Assembly: GCA_947594835.1 (NCBI GenBank)
Contig: CANQEH010000003.1
Coordinates: forward strand, 1 to 64,000
Direction of reading: 5' to 3'
Origin: an uncultured Acetatifactor sp.
Lineage (GTDB): Bacteria; Bacillota; Clostridia; Lachnospirales; Lachnospiraceae
DNA length: 64,000 bases
Shown: positions 1 through 8,918 of the stretch, one piece after another
Layout: each line of letters starts with the position of its first letter
Position numbering within the stretch: the first letter of the stretch is position 1
Position numbers and translations under genes: made by a program
Notes under the pieces: model-generated
Databases searched by the model: none
Told to the model about the DNA's origin: nothing
Seen by the model: only the letters and a program-made list of their open reading frames with translations

Positions 1-248
1 GTGAAATCCGGCCGCAGCGCCAATGTGTTTCCCTCTTTGTCAAAAAATTTGTACAGCTCCCTGCTGGGCGTCGTCCCGATCTGGCTGGAAAACACGTCAA
101 AAAATTCAAAGGTAGGCGTCTGGATATCCTGATAGCCGTAGAGCCGGATGCTCTCATGGAGCTTTCTCTCCACTTGCAGTTTTCTCTCGTATTCCCGCCC
201 GTAGATGTCTCTCACACCTTCGGGGGTGTGCAGCAGTCTCTTGCTCAT
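1..248 (-). CDS. hisZ: ATP phosphoribosyltransferase regulatory subunit / HisRS-like protein (partial, runs off window start)
   Basis: Reverse-strand translation MSKRLLHTPEGVRDIYGREYERKLQVERKLHESIRLYGYQDIQTPTFEFFDVFSSQIGTTPSRELYKFFDKEGNTLALRPDF matches the HisZ/HisS N-terminal pattern; start CAT at 246-248. Confidence 0.8.
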   Translation of the reverse strand, partial: MSKRLLHTPEGVRDIYGREYERKLQVERKLHESIRLYGYQDIQTPTFEFFDVFSSQIGTTPSRELYKFFDKEGNTLALRPDF

Positions 249-391
249 CCCGTCTCCCTTATCCGGCGTTTTCTTCCTGTGGGGCAGCCGCGCCCAATTT
301 GCTTTCTTGCTTTAAAGCATTAACTTGATAATGTGGCAGAGAATTAAATTAAGTGGAGTATACCAGAAACCTTCCCGCCAGTCAAGCCCCC

Positions 392-925
392 TCACCCTCT
401 GTCTTCCAGATCCTTCTGAAGCGCTTCCAGATACGGCACTAAAATCCCGTGCTTTTTGGGGAGAACATAGGCAGGATTCAGCTCCTCATACCGGAAGCTC
501 TTCCTGCCGCCTTCCCTGGCCCGGTTCCAGAAGAACAAGAGCATCTCCAGGGGCAGGTAGTACAGCACGTCCTTATGGGTGTAATAGATCAGGAAAAAGG
601 AAATGCCGCCCTGTTTTTCAAAGGCCTCCATAAACTTCACCTGATGTTCATGGATATTCTGAAGGGCAAAGGTGTCCACGGCGCACTCCTTGGCGTCGAA
701 GCACACGGGATAGCCCTGCACCGCCCCGATGTAGTCCACCGTGCTTTTCTGTTCAAAATAGGCCAGAGTGATCTGGCGGTGTTCCTTATCCATCCGGATG
801 GGCGTGATGGGCGTTGGCACCTTCTGGATCAGCGCAAGCCCCGCCTCCGCATATTTTTCATTGGTGCGGTTGATCATATCCTCCAGGGCAGATCCCCTGA
901 GGCCTCTGGAATTCCATGTCGCCAT
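392..925 (-). CDS. recU: Holliday junction resolvase RecU
   Basis: MATWNSRGLRGSALEDMINRTNEKYAEAGLALIQKVPTPITPIRMD...YFEQKSTVDYIGAVQGYPVCFDAKE is typical RecU. Confidence 0.9.
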   Translation of the reverse strand: MATWNSRGLRGSALEDMINRTNEKYAEAGLALIQKVPTPITPIRMDKEHRQITLAYFEQKSTVDYIGAVQGYPVCFDAKECAVDTFALQNIHEHQVKFMEAFEKQGGISFFLIYYTHKDVLYYLPLEMLLFFWNRAREGGRKSFRYEELNPAYVLPKKHGILVPYLEALQKDLEDRG

Positions 926-1961
926 ATCCTTCCTCCAGATTCAGTTCATTGATGAGACGCCGAAACAGCGCCGGAAGGGGCGCGGTGAAGCTTCGCCCGC
1001 ACAGAGCCTCTCCCACCGGGGGTTTTGTGTCCTCCCGGGGAAATTCCACCCGGAAGGAATGGAGCAGCTGATGGGTAAGCCCGTACTTCTCCTGCAGCAT
1101 CCGATTGAGCGCCTTGTCCCCGTACTTAAAATCCCCGATCAGGGGATGGCCGATGGAGGCCAGATGGGCCCGTATCTGATGGGGCTTCCCGGTGATCAGT
1201 TCCACCTCCAGAAGCGTAAACGCTTCTCCCACCGCCAGAGGCCGGTAAGCCGTCCGGATGGGATCTCCCCGGGAGGCGTCCCCGTCCCGGGACAGCCGCA
1301 CCCGGTTCCGCTTTTCATCCTTTTCCAGATATCCCTGCACCAGGGCGGCCTCCTCCAGGCGGCCTGCGCAGATGGCCAGGTAAAACTTCCGCACCTTCCG
1401 CTCCCGGATGCAGCCGCTCAAGTACTGCAGCCCCGGCAGGGAACGGCCGCAGAGCACAAGCCCCGAGGTATTCCGGTCCAAACGATTGCACACGGAAGGG
1501 CGAAACTCCGTCAGCTCCCGCCCAAAGCCCGGCTCTTTCTCCAGCAGATACCCGATCAGCCATTCATTCAGGCTCAAAGAGCCGTTTTCCGCCTTCTGGG
1601 CCAGTACCCCGGCTGGCTTGTCCAAAAACACCACATGGGCGTCCTCGTACACCACCCGGATCCCCTCCAGGCGTCTGTAAGCCAGCCGGTATTCCCGGAA
1701 AAGCCCCTCCGAAAAGTCAGCCTCCCCGTTTTCCCCATTTCTTCCCCGGAAGGCGGCATAGGTTTCCTCCGAAAAAAAGAAACAGACAATGTCCCCCTGG
1801 GCAAGGATCTCCGGCCCCTGGGCCTTTTTCCCGTTCAAGGTGATGTTTTTCTTTCGCAGCATTTTGTAGAGAAAGCCGCCTCCCGCCTGGGGAAGGTGCT
1901 TGTGGAGAAATTTATCCAGACGCTGTCCGGCCTGATTTGCGCCGATGGTCACAGACTGCAT
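858..1961 (-). CDS. RluA-family pseudouridine synthase
   Basis: S4-like N-terminus plus VCNRLDRNTSGLVLCGRS and GKPHQIRAHLASIGHPLIGDFKYG motifs. Confidence 0.9.
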   Translation of the reverse strand: MQSVTIGANQAGQRLDKFLHKHLPQAGGGFLYKMLRKKNITLNGKKAQGPEILAQGDIVCFFFSEETYAAFRGRNGENGEADFSEGLFREYRLAYRRLEGIRVVYEDAHVVFLDKPAGVLAQKAENGSLSLNEWLIGYLLEKEPGFGRELTEFRPSVCNRLDRNTSGLVLCGRSLPGLQYLSGCIRERKVRKFYLAICAGRLEEAALVQGYLEKDEKRNRVRLSRDGDASRGDPIRTAYRPLAVGEAFTLLEVELITGKPHQIRAHLASIGHPLIGDFKYGDKALNRMLQEKYGLTHQLLHSFRVEFPREDTKPPVGEALCGRSFTAPLPALFRRLINELNLEEGYGDMEFQRPQGICPGGYDQPHQ

Positions 1962-1973
1962 AAGCCCCTCCCC

Positions 1974-2636
1974 TCAGAGCAGGATGCTCTTTAGCGTGGC
2001 CAGGATGGAGGCGGTGGTTTCCCGATCCTCCTCCAGCGCCTCCATCTGCTCCAGACGGGCCATGTACTTGTCCAGATCGGTAAAAATCTTTACGCTCACA
2101 TCTTTGTGTCCGTCCAGCCGCAGATGCTCCTCCAGATGCCGGTAAAATTCCTTCTCTGCAAAATCTTTCTGCTCCGTGTAGCCGCAGACGGTCTTTCCCC
2201 GCACCGCCAGATGGCCCACCTCAAAATTCTTCCGATAGGAAGTAAACACACAGTCGTACAGACCGCACAGGGTCTTACAGTGGGCCGCTATCTGCTCTGC
2301 AGCCTCCTCCCGGAGGCTGTCAAACCGGAAAAACATGATGGTTCCCACCAGGCTCTTGCTGGCGGGTAAAAGCCCCAGCACCGCAACGATGCTGAGCAGG
2401 TTGACCCGGCTTTTGGGATTGGACAGCCCCGCCGCCAGCAGGGAAAAGACGTTGCCCTCCCCGGGGGTGAGCGGAGCCTGCGTCTGGACGATGCCCGCAA
2501 AAAATAGGGCAAGGGGCAGGAAAAAATAGAGCGCCGTGCGAAGCAGCTCATATTTTTTCTGTGTGTCCAGATACCGCCTGGAACCTTTTACCTGCTCTGT
2601 GGTAAACATCCGCCTGATCTGCATATTCCCTCTCAT
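1974..2636 (-). CDS. Hypothetical membrane protein (two N-terminal hydrophobic segments)
   Basis: Intact 220-aa ORF packed between genes on the same strand; no family recognised. Confidence 0.6.
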   Translation of the reverse strand: MRGNMQIRRMFTTEQVKGSRRYLDTQKKYELLRTALYFFLPLALFFAGIVQTQAPLTPGEGNVFSLLAAGLSNPKSRVNLLSIVAVLGLLPASKSLVGTIMFFRFDSLREEAAEQIAAHCKTLCGLYDCVFTSYRKNFEVGHLAVRGKTVCGYTEQKDFAEKEFYRHLEEHLRLDGHKDVSVKIFTDLDKYMARLEQMEALEEDRETTASILATLKSILL

Positions 2637-3424
2637 TCCTCCGCCCCGTCTCTGCGGTCATCTGCCGGGAGAAGCGCAAGCCCCTGTAAGAGCAGGCCGT
2701 GGGGAATGAGCTTCGTCAGGGCGTAGAAGGCCTTGATGGGCAGGGAATACACGGACACAGGCCTTTTGTAAAGGGAATCCCTGAGCGCCTGCTCCACCAC
2801 GTCCGCCGCCTCCACCAGAAACCACTTCTTCACAGCCAGCACGGTGCCGTCTTTCTCCGCGATGTCAAAAAAGGGCGTGTCCACCGGCCCGGGGCAGACG
2901 CTGGTCACATAGACGCCCCTTCCCTTTAACTCGGCCCCCAGCGCCCTGGAAAAGCTGTGCACATAAGCCTTGCTGGCCGCGTACACCGCAAAGCCCGGCT
3001 GGGGCATAAAGGCCGCGCTGGAAGCCATCTGGATGATCCGGCTGCCCCTTCTCATAAAGGGGAGCAGCCGATAGGTCACTTCCGTCAGGGCCTCGCAGTT
3101 TAACCGCACCATACCCAGAGTCTGCTCCCTGTCCAGCCGGTCAAAGGGGCCCATCACGCCGTAGCCAGCGCCGTTTACCAGGATCCGTATCACAGCCTCC
3201 CTTTCCCGCAGGGCCTGCTCCAGTTCACAGAGCTTTTCCTTGTCCGTCACGTCCATGGCAAAAATCCTGGCCCGATGGCGCAGAGCAGCCGCCACTTCCT
3301 TTAACCGCTCTCCGCTCCTGGCCACCAGCCAGAACTCGTCCACCCTGTCAAATCCCTTGTCCATCTGCAGGGCAAATTCCATTCCAATTCCGGAGGACGC
3401 CCCGGTGATCACGATGACATTCAT
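2633..3424 (-). CDS. SDR-family oxidoreductase
   Basis: ITGASSGIGMEFA, NGAGYGVMG and YAASKAYVHSFS motifs. Confidence 0.9.
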   Translation of the reverse strand: MNVIVITGASSGIGMEFALQMDKGFDRVDEFWLVARSGERLKEVAAALRHRARIFAMDVTDKEKLCELEQALREREAVIRILVNGAGYGVMGPFDRLDREQTLGMVRLNCEALTEVTYRLLPFMRRGSRIIQMASSAAFMPQPGFAVYAASKAYVHSFSRALGAELKGRGVYVTSVCPGPVDTPFFDIAEKDGTVLAVKKWFLVEAADVVEQALRDSLYKRPVSVYSLPIKAFYALTKLIPHGLLLQGLALLPADDRRDGAEE

Positions 3425-3446
3425 ACAAAAATACCTCCCTTCCCTT

Positions 3447-4106
3447 TCAGGGCATCAGCCCGTAAAAATCCTCGATAAAATAATCCGCCAGCGCCCGCTT
3501 TTCCTCCCTCTGGGGGTAGGAATAGGGGTCGTCCACGGCGCAGACCCTCATTCCGGCGCTCTTTCCCGCCTGGATGCCCGGCAGGATATCCTCAAACACC
3601 AGACACTGGGCAGGATCTGCCTGGAGCTTCCCGGCCACCGCCAGATAAATGTCCGGTGCCGGCTTGCCCCGCTCTACGTCGCATCCCGTCATGATACAGC
3701 TAAAATATTCCTTTAAGCCGTGCACCCGGGCGATATTCTCCACCAGCTCCCTGGAATTGCTGGTGGCGATGCCAAGCTGGATGCCCTCCGCCCTGCAGGC
3801 TTTCAGAAACTCCAAAGCCCCGGGCTTGAGCGGCACTTCCTCCGCGTATTTATCCCAGGCCATCCGATTCCAGTCCGCCTTGATCTGTTCCAGCGGATCC
3901 GGCAGGGAGAAAAACTCCTTGAAATACACCGCCGTCTCGTGGAAGCTCATGCCCTCGATGTTTGCCTGCAGATCCTGCGGCATCGGGATTCCGAACCGCC
4001 CCAGGTATTCTATATCGATGGCTCTCCACAGCCACATAGAGTCCACCAGGGAGCCGTCCAGATCAAAGATCACCGTCCGAATCCCCTCCATCATCTCATG
4101 CCTCAC
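3447..4106 (-). CDS. HAD-family hydrolase/phosphatase
   Basis: VIFDLDGSLVDS, GIATSNS, GKPAPDIYL and VFEDILPGIQAGKSAGM motifs. Confidence 0.9.
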   Translation of the reverse strand: MRHEMMEGIRTVIFDLDGSLVDSMWLWRAIDIEYLGRFGIPMPQDLQANIEGMSFHETAVYFKEFFSLPDPLEQIKADWNRMAWDKYAEEVPLKPGALEFLKACRAEGIQLGIATSNSRELVENIARVHGLKEYFSCIMTGCDVERGKPAPDIYLAVAGKLQADPAQCLVFEDILPGIQAGKSAGMRVCAVDDPYSYPQREEKRALADYFIEDFYGLMP

Positions 4107-4794
4107 GCAGCCTTTCCACCTCCTCGTCTGTCAGTTCCCGGTACGCCCCCGCAGGCAGGGCGTCGTCCAGCGATATCCCGCCGAAAGCCACCCGCTTTAA
4201 CGCCGTCACCTGGTTGTCCACCGCTTCCAGCATCCGCTTCACCTGATGGTATTTCCCCTCCCGGATCGTGATGCGCAGACTGCCGTCCTCTAAAAGCGCC
4301 GCCTCTGCAGGCAGAGTGGGACGTTTTTCCCCGATATCCACCCCCTGCTCTAACGCCTGCAGCTCCTCCGGGGTGGGGGGACGTCTGACCTGCGCCAGAT
4401 AGGTCTTGTCCACATGGCGCTTCGGGGACAAGAGCCTGTGGGCCAGCCCGCCGTCATTGGTAAGGAGCAGAAACCCTTCTGTGTCCTTGTCCAGCCGTCC
4501 CACGGGAAAGAGATCGTCCCGCTTCTTTTCCCCCAATAGGTCCACCACCGTCCGCTCCCTGTCGTCCCTGGTGGCCGAGACCACACCTTTCGGCTTGTTG
4601 AGCATATAGTAGTGATATCTCTGGCCGGAGAGCACTTCTCCCCGGAAAGCCACCTGGTCTGTGCCCTCCGACACGTCCTGCCCGGGCCCTTCCGCCAAAG
4701 ATCCGTTTACCGCCACGAGCCCCTGACGGATATAGGCTTTCACCTGGCTTCTGGTGCCGACGCCCGCCTGGCTTAAATATCTGTCCAAACGCAT
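4096..4794 (-). CDS. RsuA/RluB-family rRNA pseudouridine synthase
   Basis: S4 domain MRLDRYLSQAGVGTRSQVKAYI; LFPVGRLDKDTEGFLLLTNDG; EGKYHQVKRML. Confidence 0.9.
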   Translation of the reverse strand: MRLDRYLSQAGVGTRSQVKAYIRQGLVAVNGSLAEGPGQDVSEGTDQVAFRGEVLSGQRYHYYMLNKPKGVVSATRDDRERTVVDLLGEKKRDDLFPVGRLDKDTEGFLLLTNDGGLAHRLLSPKRHVDKTYLAQVRRPPTPEELQALEQGVDIGEKRPTLPAEAALLEDGSLRITIREGKYHQVKRMLEAVDNQVTALKRVAFGGISLDDALPAGAYRELTDEEVERLREA

Positions 4795-4852
4795 AACCCC
4801 GTCTTCTCCTCATATATTGTCACAAGAGACGATCCCCAAGGATCTGCAAGCG

Positions 4853-5776
4853 ATGCTCACTGTATTTTTGGTGCTGTTTACAGCCTGTATCCTGACCCAC
4901 CCGGCCTTAAGCCTCCATTACGCTGCGCTGGGGCTGACCCTCTGGGCCAAAAACATGGTGCCCGCCCTCTTTCCCTTTCTGGTGCTCTCCAGCGTGATGG
5001 TGGGGATGGGCCTCACGGAAAAAGCCTCCATGGTGGTCTATCCCGTCCTGTCCCCGCTGTTTCGGGTGCGGAAAAACGTCTGCTACGGGATGCTTCTGGG
5101 CTTTCTCTGCGGCTTTCCCATGGGGGCAAAGGTGACGGCCCAGCTTTTGGAAAAGGGAAAAATCACCCCCGGGGAAGGCGCCTATCTCCTGGCCTTCTGC
5201 AACAATATCGGCCCTGTGTACTTCTTAAGCTTTGTGCTACCCCTCCTGGGGCGAAACCGCACGGCGCCCTATCTGTTCGGGATGTACGGTATCCCGCTCC
5301 TCTACGGGCTCCTTTTGCGCTATACCGCCTGCCGGGATTTAAGTGCCGGTGACCCTCTGCCCCCGCCCCGTCCCCAGCTTCAGGTGTGCGCCTCCCAGGG
5401 CAGCCGTCTTTTAGAGGAGCTGGACAGCGCCATCCACTCCGCCGCCCAGAGCATGGTGACGCTTGGCGGCTATATGGTGCTGTTTAATCTCTTAAACCTC
5501 ATCCCTCAGGTGCTGACAGGCCGCCCCGTCCCCCTGCTTGCCCCGCTTTTAGAGATCACCGGAGGTCTTGGGATGCTGCGGGATACCAGGCCCCTCTACA
5601 GCCTGTTAGCCGTATCCTTCGGCGGCCTCTCCTGTATGGCCCAGACCTATAGTTGCATCCGCTCCACAGGCCTTTCCATGCGCCGCTATGTGTTCCACAG
5701 GCTCTTTCTTTTGGGACTCACCGGGATATTTTACTTTCTCTGGTTCCTGCTTGTGCCGGAATCCTTCCTCCGCTGA
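4853..5776 (+). CDS. YlbJ-like / nucleoside-recognition-domain sporulation membrane protein
   Basis: Polytopic protein with LFPFLVLSSVM, GFLCGFPMGAK and FCNNIGPVY; start chosen at MLTVFLVLF. Confidence 0.65.
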   Translation: MLTVFLVLFTACILTHPALSLHYAALGLTLWAKNMVPALFPFLVLSSVMVGMGLTEKASMVVYPVLSPLFRVRKNVCYGMLLGFLCGFPMGAKVTAQLLEKGKITPGEGAYLLAFCNNIGPVYFLSFVLPLLGRNRTAPYLFGMYGIPLLYGLLLRYTACRDLSAGDPLPPPRPQLQVCASQGSRLLEELDSAIHSAAQSMVTLGGYMVLFNLLNLIPQVLTGRPVPLLAPLLEITGGLGMLRDTRPLYSLLAVSFGGLSCMAQTYSCIRSTGLSMRRYVFHRLFLLGLTGIFYFLWFLLVPESFLR

Positions 5777-7158
5777 CGCCGCTTCCTGCGCCCATGCGCG
5801 GCAATCAGCTGGGAGAAAAGGATGACAGAGAGAAGAACTGCCGCCGCGGCCAGGCACAGCTTCAAAAATGTGCCCACACTGACCTCCTCTGGCGCTTCCT
5901 CTCCTGCGGGCGCTGCCTCCCTGGCTGGCCCCGCTTCCCCTTCCCCCACAGGCTCCAGGCTGTTTGTCCCCTCCGGGGCCGGATTTTGGGCCTCCCCCGC
6001 TGTCTCCACCGCCTCCGGTCCAGGCGTCTCAAAGGCCTGTGGGCTTATGTATGGCGCGCTCTCCGTGTACAGGTCGTACAGGTTATAGGCCCGCAGGATC
6101 ACCTGGGGCGTGGCGCCGGAAGGGATCTCAAGCTGCAGAGGGAAGGTGTCCGTATAACTGCCCGTCAGGGCGTCGCTTCCCGGCCAGGGCTCCCGGCTGC
6201 TGTATGTCTGCCCGCCGTCCAGGCTGTAGGAATAGTACAAAAGCGGGGTGTCGTAATCTGCCCCGGACACCAGAAAGGACAGGCTTCCCGCCCCGTAATC
6301 CGCCTCCAGAAAGGAGAGTTCACAGATCTCCGGCGGCGTCTCGTCCCGCACTGTGAGGGGCTGGGGAATGTCCGCCCTGGCCTGTGCCAGGCTGTATCCG
6401 GAATAGTCCACTCCCAGCGCGCTGCTTGTGAGTCCGAAATACTGAGCCGCCGCCTCCGCGTCCATCCGCCCGAAGGCCTCCAGTTTTTCCCTGGTATCGC
6501 AGTACCCCTGATCCCTGGCCTCGTCCACATGGCAGTGCTCGATGATCACCGCCGGTACGCCCACCGCCTCAGACTCCCGGATGATGCCGTAATAGTTATC
6601 CCCGTTGTCCAAAAACCTGGTCTTGATGCCGCGGATGAAAAGCCCCTCCTGCCGCAGCATGGGCAGGAGCGCCTGGCCGTACTGGTAGCCGTAGCCGTTA
6701 AAGGGCGCGAACCCGGAAACCCACACCTCCGAGCCGAAAAGCTCATGGTTCTCCGAGGCATTGTAATGGATGCTGAAGAGGAAATCCGCCTCTACGGAGG
6801 CCGCGAACGCCGCCCGCTCTGCCAGGCTCATATCCTGATCCTCCGTCCTGGTCAGATAGACCTCTACGCCGTCATACTGCATCAGCTCCCGGCACATGGC
6901 CATGGCGGTGATGTAATCCATCTCCTTCTCCAGACAGCTGCCTTCCTTGGTGCCCTCGTTTTCCCCGCCGTGGCCCGGGTCAATGACCACGACCAGCTTT
7001 TCGCCCACGTCCTGCAGCCGCTCCGCGGCCTGCACAGGCAGAGGGCAGAAAACCGTAAACAGGGCGGCGGCGAGAGCAAAAAAACCGGCTCCCTTGCGAA
7101 AACCGGTCTGTTGTTTTCCTATCCTGTTTTTGTGTTCCATTCTCCTTCTCATGACCAA
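5731..7158 (-). CDS. N-acetylmuramoyl-L-alanine amidase (Amidase_3) with signal peptide and C-terminal transmembrane anchor
   Basis: VVVIDPGHGGENEG, FSIHYNASEN and IIEHCHVDE motifs; C-terminal FLKLCLAAAAVLLSVILFSQ followed by a basic tail. Confidence 0.85.
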   Translation of the reverse strand: MVMRRRMEHKNRIGKQQTGFRKGAGFFALAAALFTVFCPLPVQAAERLQDVGEKLVVVIDPGHGGENEGTKEGSCLEKEMDYITAMAMCRELMQYDGVEVYLTRTEDQDMSLAERAAFAASVEADFLFSIHYNASENHELFGSEVWVSGFAPFNGYGYQYGQALLPMLRQEGLFIRGIKTRFLDNGDNYYGIIRESEAVGVPAVIIEHCHVDEARDQGYCDTREKLEAFGRMDAEAAAQYFGLTSSALGVDYSGYSLAQARADIPQPLTVRDETPPEICELSFLEADYGAGSLSFLVSGADYDTPLLYYSYSLDGGQTYSSREPWPGSDALTGSYTDTFPLQLEIPSGATPQVILRAYNLYDLYTESAPYISPQAFETPGPEAVETAGEAQNPAPEGTNSLEPVGEGEAGPAREAAPAGEEAPEEVSVGTFLKLCLAAAAVLLSVILFSQLIAAHGRRKRRQRRKDSGTSRNQRK

Positions 7159-7164
7159 ACCCTG

Positions 7165-7776
7165 TCAGATAATGTCCAGACTGCCTTCCTCTCCCTCGTC
7201 GGCCAGGGGCAGGGACTCCAAGTCCTCGTCGCCGGGGTGCAGCGACCGGCGGTTCGACTGGATCAGCTCCTTGTACTGGTTCAGGGAACCCACCAGCGTG
7301 CTGAAATTGGCGTTGGAAGCCTGCAGGGCGGACAGAATGATGGATTCCAACTCCGCCAGCCTGTCTTCGGTGTACTGGGCCGCCTGCATCCTCAGCTCAT
7401 TGGCCTCCATGGTGGCCTTGTCCAGAATATCCTGGGCCTGCTGGGCCGCCTGGGTCACCACGATGTTTGCCTGCTCATAGGCCTGCTGCATGATCTCATG
7501 TTCGCTGATTAACTCGTTGGTGTGGATGGTGGCCTCGTTGATCAGCGCTTCCGCCTTGGCCCTGGCGTCGTTTAAGATGGCCTCCTTGTTGCTGATGATC
7601 TTCTGATAGCGCTTGATCTCGTCCGGGGTCTTCATGCGCAGCTCCCGGAGCAGCTCGTCGATCTCGTCCTTGTTGACGATGATCTCGGAATTGGACATGA
7701 ACTTGGGCTTACAATTCTCGATGTACTCCTCTAATTCGTCGATTAGTTGCTCGATTCTGCTGCTCATGGGCGTCAC
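7165..7776 (-). CDS. Coiled-coil protein (ATP synthase subunit H / DivIVA-like annotation class)
   Basis: Long Ala/Glu/Gln-rich helical sequence following a short N-terminal domain. Confidence 0.55.
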   Translation of the reverse strand: MTPMSSRIEQLIDELEEYIENCKPKFMSNSEIIVNKDEIDELLRELRMKTPDEIKRYQKIISNKEAILNDARAKAEALINEATIHTNELISEHEIMQQAYEQANIVVTQAAQQAQDILDKATMEANELRMQAAQYTEDRLAELESIILSALQASNANFSTLVGSLNQYKELIQSNRRSLHPGDEDLESLPLADEGEEGSLDII

Positions 7777-7783
7777 TCCTTTT

Positions 7784-8269
7784 TCAGGCCTTCTGATACT
7801 TTTTAAACATCATTTCTGCCACAAAGTCCGGCACACATTGGCTGATATCGCCGCCGAAGCTGGCAATTTCCTTCACGCTGGAGGAACTGAGGTAGGCGTA
7901 CTCCAGGCTGGTGGTCAGAAACATCGTATCCAGCTTTTCGTCAGACAGCTTCCGATTGGTCTGGGCAATCTGCAGCTCATACTCGAAATCCGTGATGGCC
8001 CGCAGCCCCCTGACTGCGATGTGCAGATCCCGCTCGGCGGCATAGTTGATGAGCAGCCCGCTGAAGCTGTCCACCTCCACGTTGGGAAGATCCTTTGTGG
8101 CCTCCTTTAGTATCTTAACACGTTCCTCCACAGAAAACAACGGGGTCTTCTCTTTATTGTTCAAAACGCTTACGATCAGCACGTCAAATATCTGGGAAGC
8201 CCGGCGTATGATGTCCAGATGGCCGTAGGTCATCGGGTCAAAACTGCCGGGATATACCGCTCTTTTCAT
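7784..8269 (-). CDS. coaD: Phosphopantetheine adenylyltransferase
   Basis: [25 protein letters not shown] and [24 protein letters not shown]. Confidence 0.96.
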   Translation of the reverse strand: MKRAVYPGSFDPMTYGHLDIIRRASQIFDVLIVSVLNNKEKTPLFSVEERVKILKEATKDLPNVEVDSFSGLLINYAAERDLHIAVRGLRAITDFEYELQIAQTNRKLSDEKLDTMFLTTSLEYAYLSSSSVKEIASFGGDISQCVPDFVAEMMFKKYQKA

Positions 8270-8299
8270 CTCCTTGTCACCGCGCCTTTCCTGTCATTT

Positions 8300-8875
8300 T
8301 CAAAAACTCTCCTGTTCCCCTGCCGGACATCCCCGCCGCAGAAACAGATGTCTGTTGGTCTTGTAGCGCTTTTCCCGCTCCAGGGAAAGCGAAATCTCCC
8401 CCAGAAAGGAAAAATCCGTGTCCAGGGCCGACTCCACCACGATGAGCGTCTCATCCGTCACACAGGGCGCTGCCGCCAATGCCTCCAGCACCCTTCTCTC
8501 CTGGCCCGCCCGGTAGGGCGGATCCAGAAAGACCACATCCACCGTCTTTTCCGGCAGAGTGTCAAGCGCTGCCGCCGCATCCTGGCGGAGCACCACCGCC
8601 CGCTGTGCAAGCTTTGTAAACTCCAGATTCTGCCGGATACACTCTAATGCCTTTGCCCCGGTTTCCACAAAATACGCCCTTTTTGCCCCCCGGCTTAAGG
8701 CTTCGATGCCGATTGCGCCGCTGCCGCTGAAAAGATCCACAAACACGGCCCCCGCAAGATAGGGCTGCAGCATATTAAACAGCGTCTCCTTGATGCGGTC
8801 CGTGGTTGGCCTGGTGTCCATGCCCTGGGGGGCCTTCAATGGCAGGCTCCGGGCTGTTCCGGCGATCACTCTCAT
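8300..8875 (-). CDS. rsmD: 16S rRNA (guanine966-N2)-methyltransferase RsmD
   Basis: MRVIAGTARSLPLKAPQGMDTRPTTDRIKETLFN, DLFSGSGAIGIEALSRGA and VFLDPPY. Confidence 0.95.
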   Translation of the reverse strand: MRVIAGTARSLPLKAPQGMDTRPTTDRIKETLFNMLQPYLAGAVFVDLFSGSGAIGIEALSRGAKRAYFVETGAKALECIRQNLEFTKLAQRAVVLRQDAAAALDTLPEKTVDVVFLDPPYRAGQERRVLEALAAAPCVTDETLIVVESALDTDFSFLGEISLSLEREKRYKTNRHLFLRRGCPAGEQESF

Positions 8876-8918
8876 TTTTTTAAATCTCCATTTCCGCGCT
8901 GCCCTGTGCGCAGGCCGC

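Noticed and set aside
768-1994. 408-aa plus-strand ORF antisense to the RluA-family gene
   Set aside because: No motifs; mirrored from a confident minus-strand gene
5653-7512. 619-aa plus-strand ORF antisense to the amidase
   Set aside because: Low-complexity, no recognisable domain, overlaps well-supported minus-strand genes; typical spurious antisense ORF in GC-rich coding DNA
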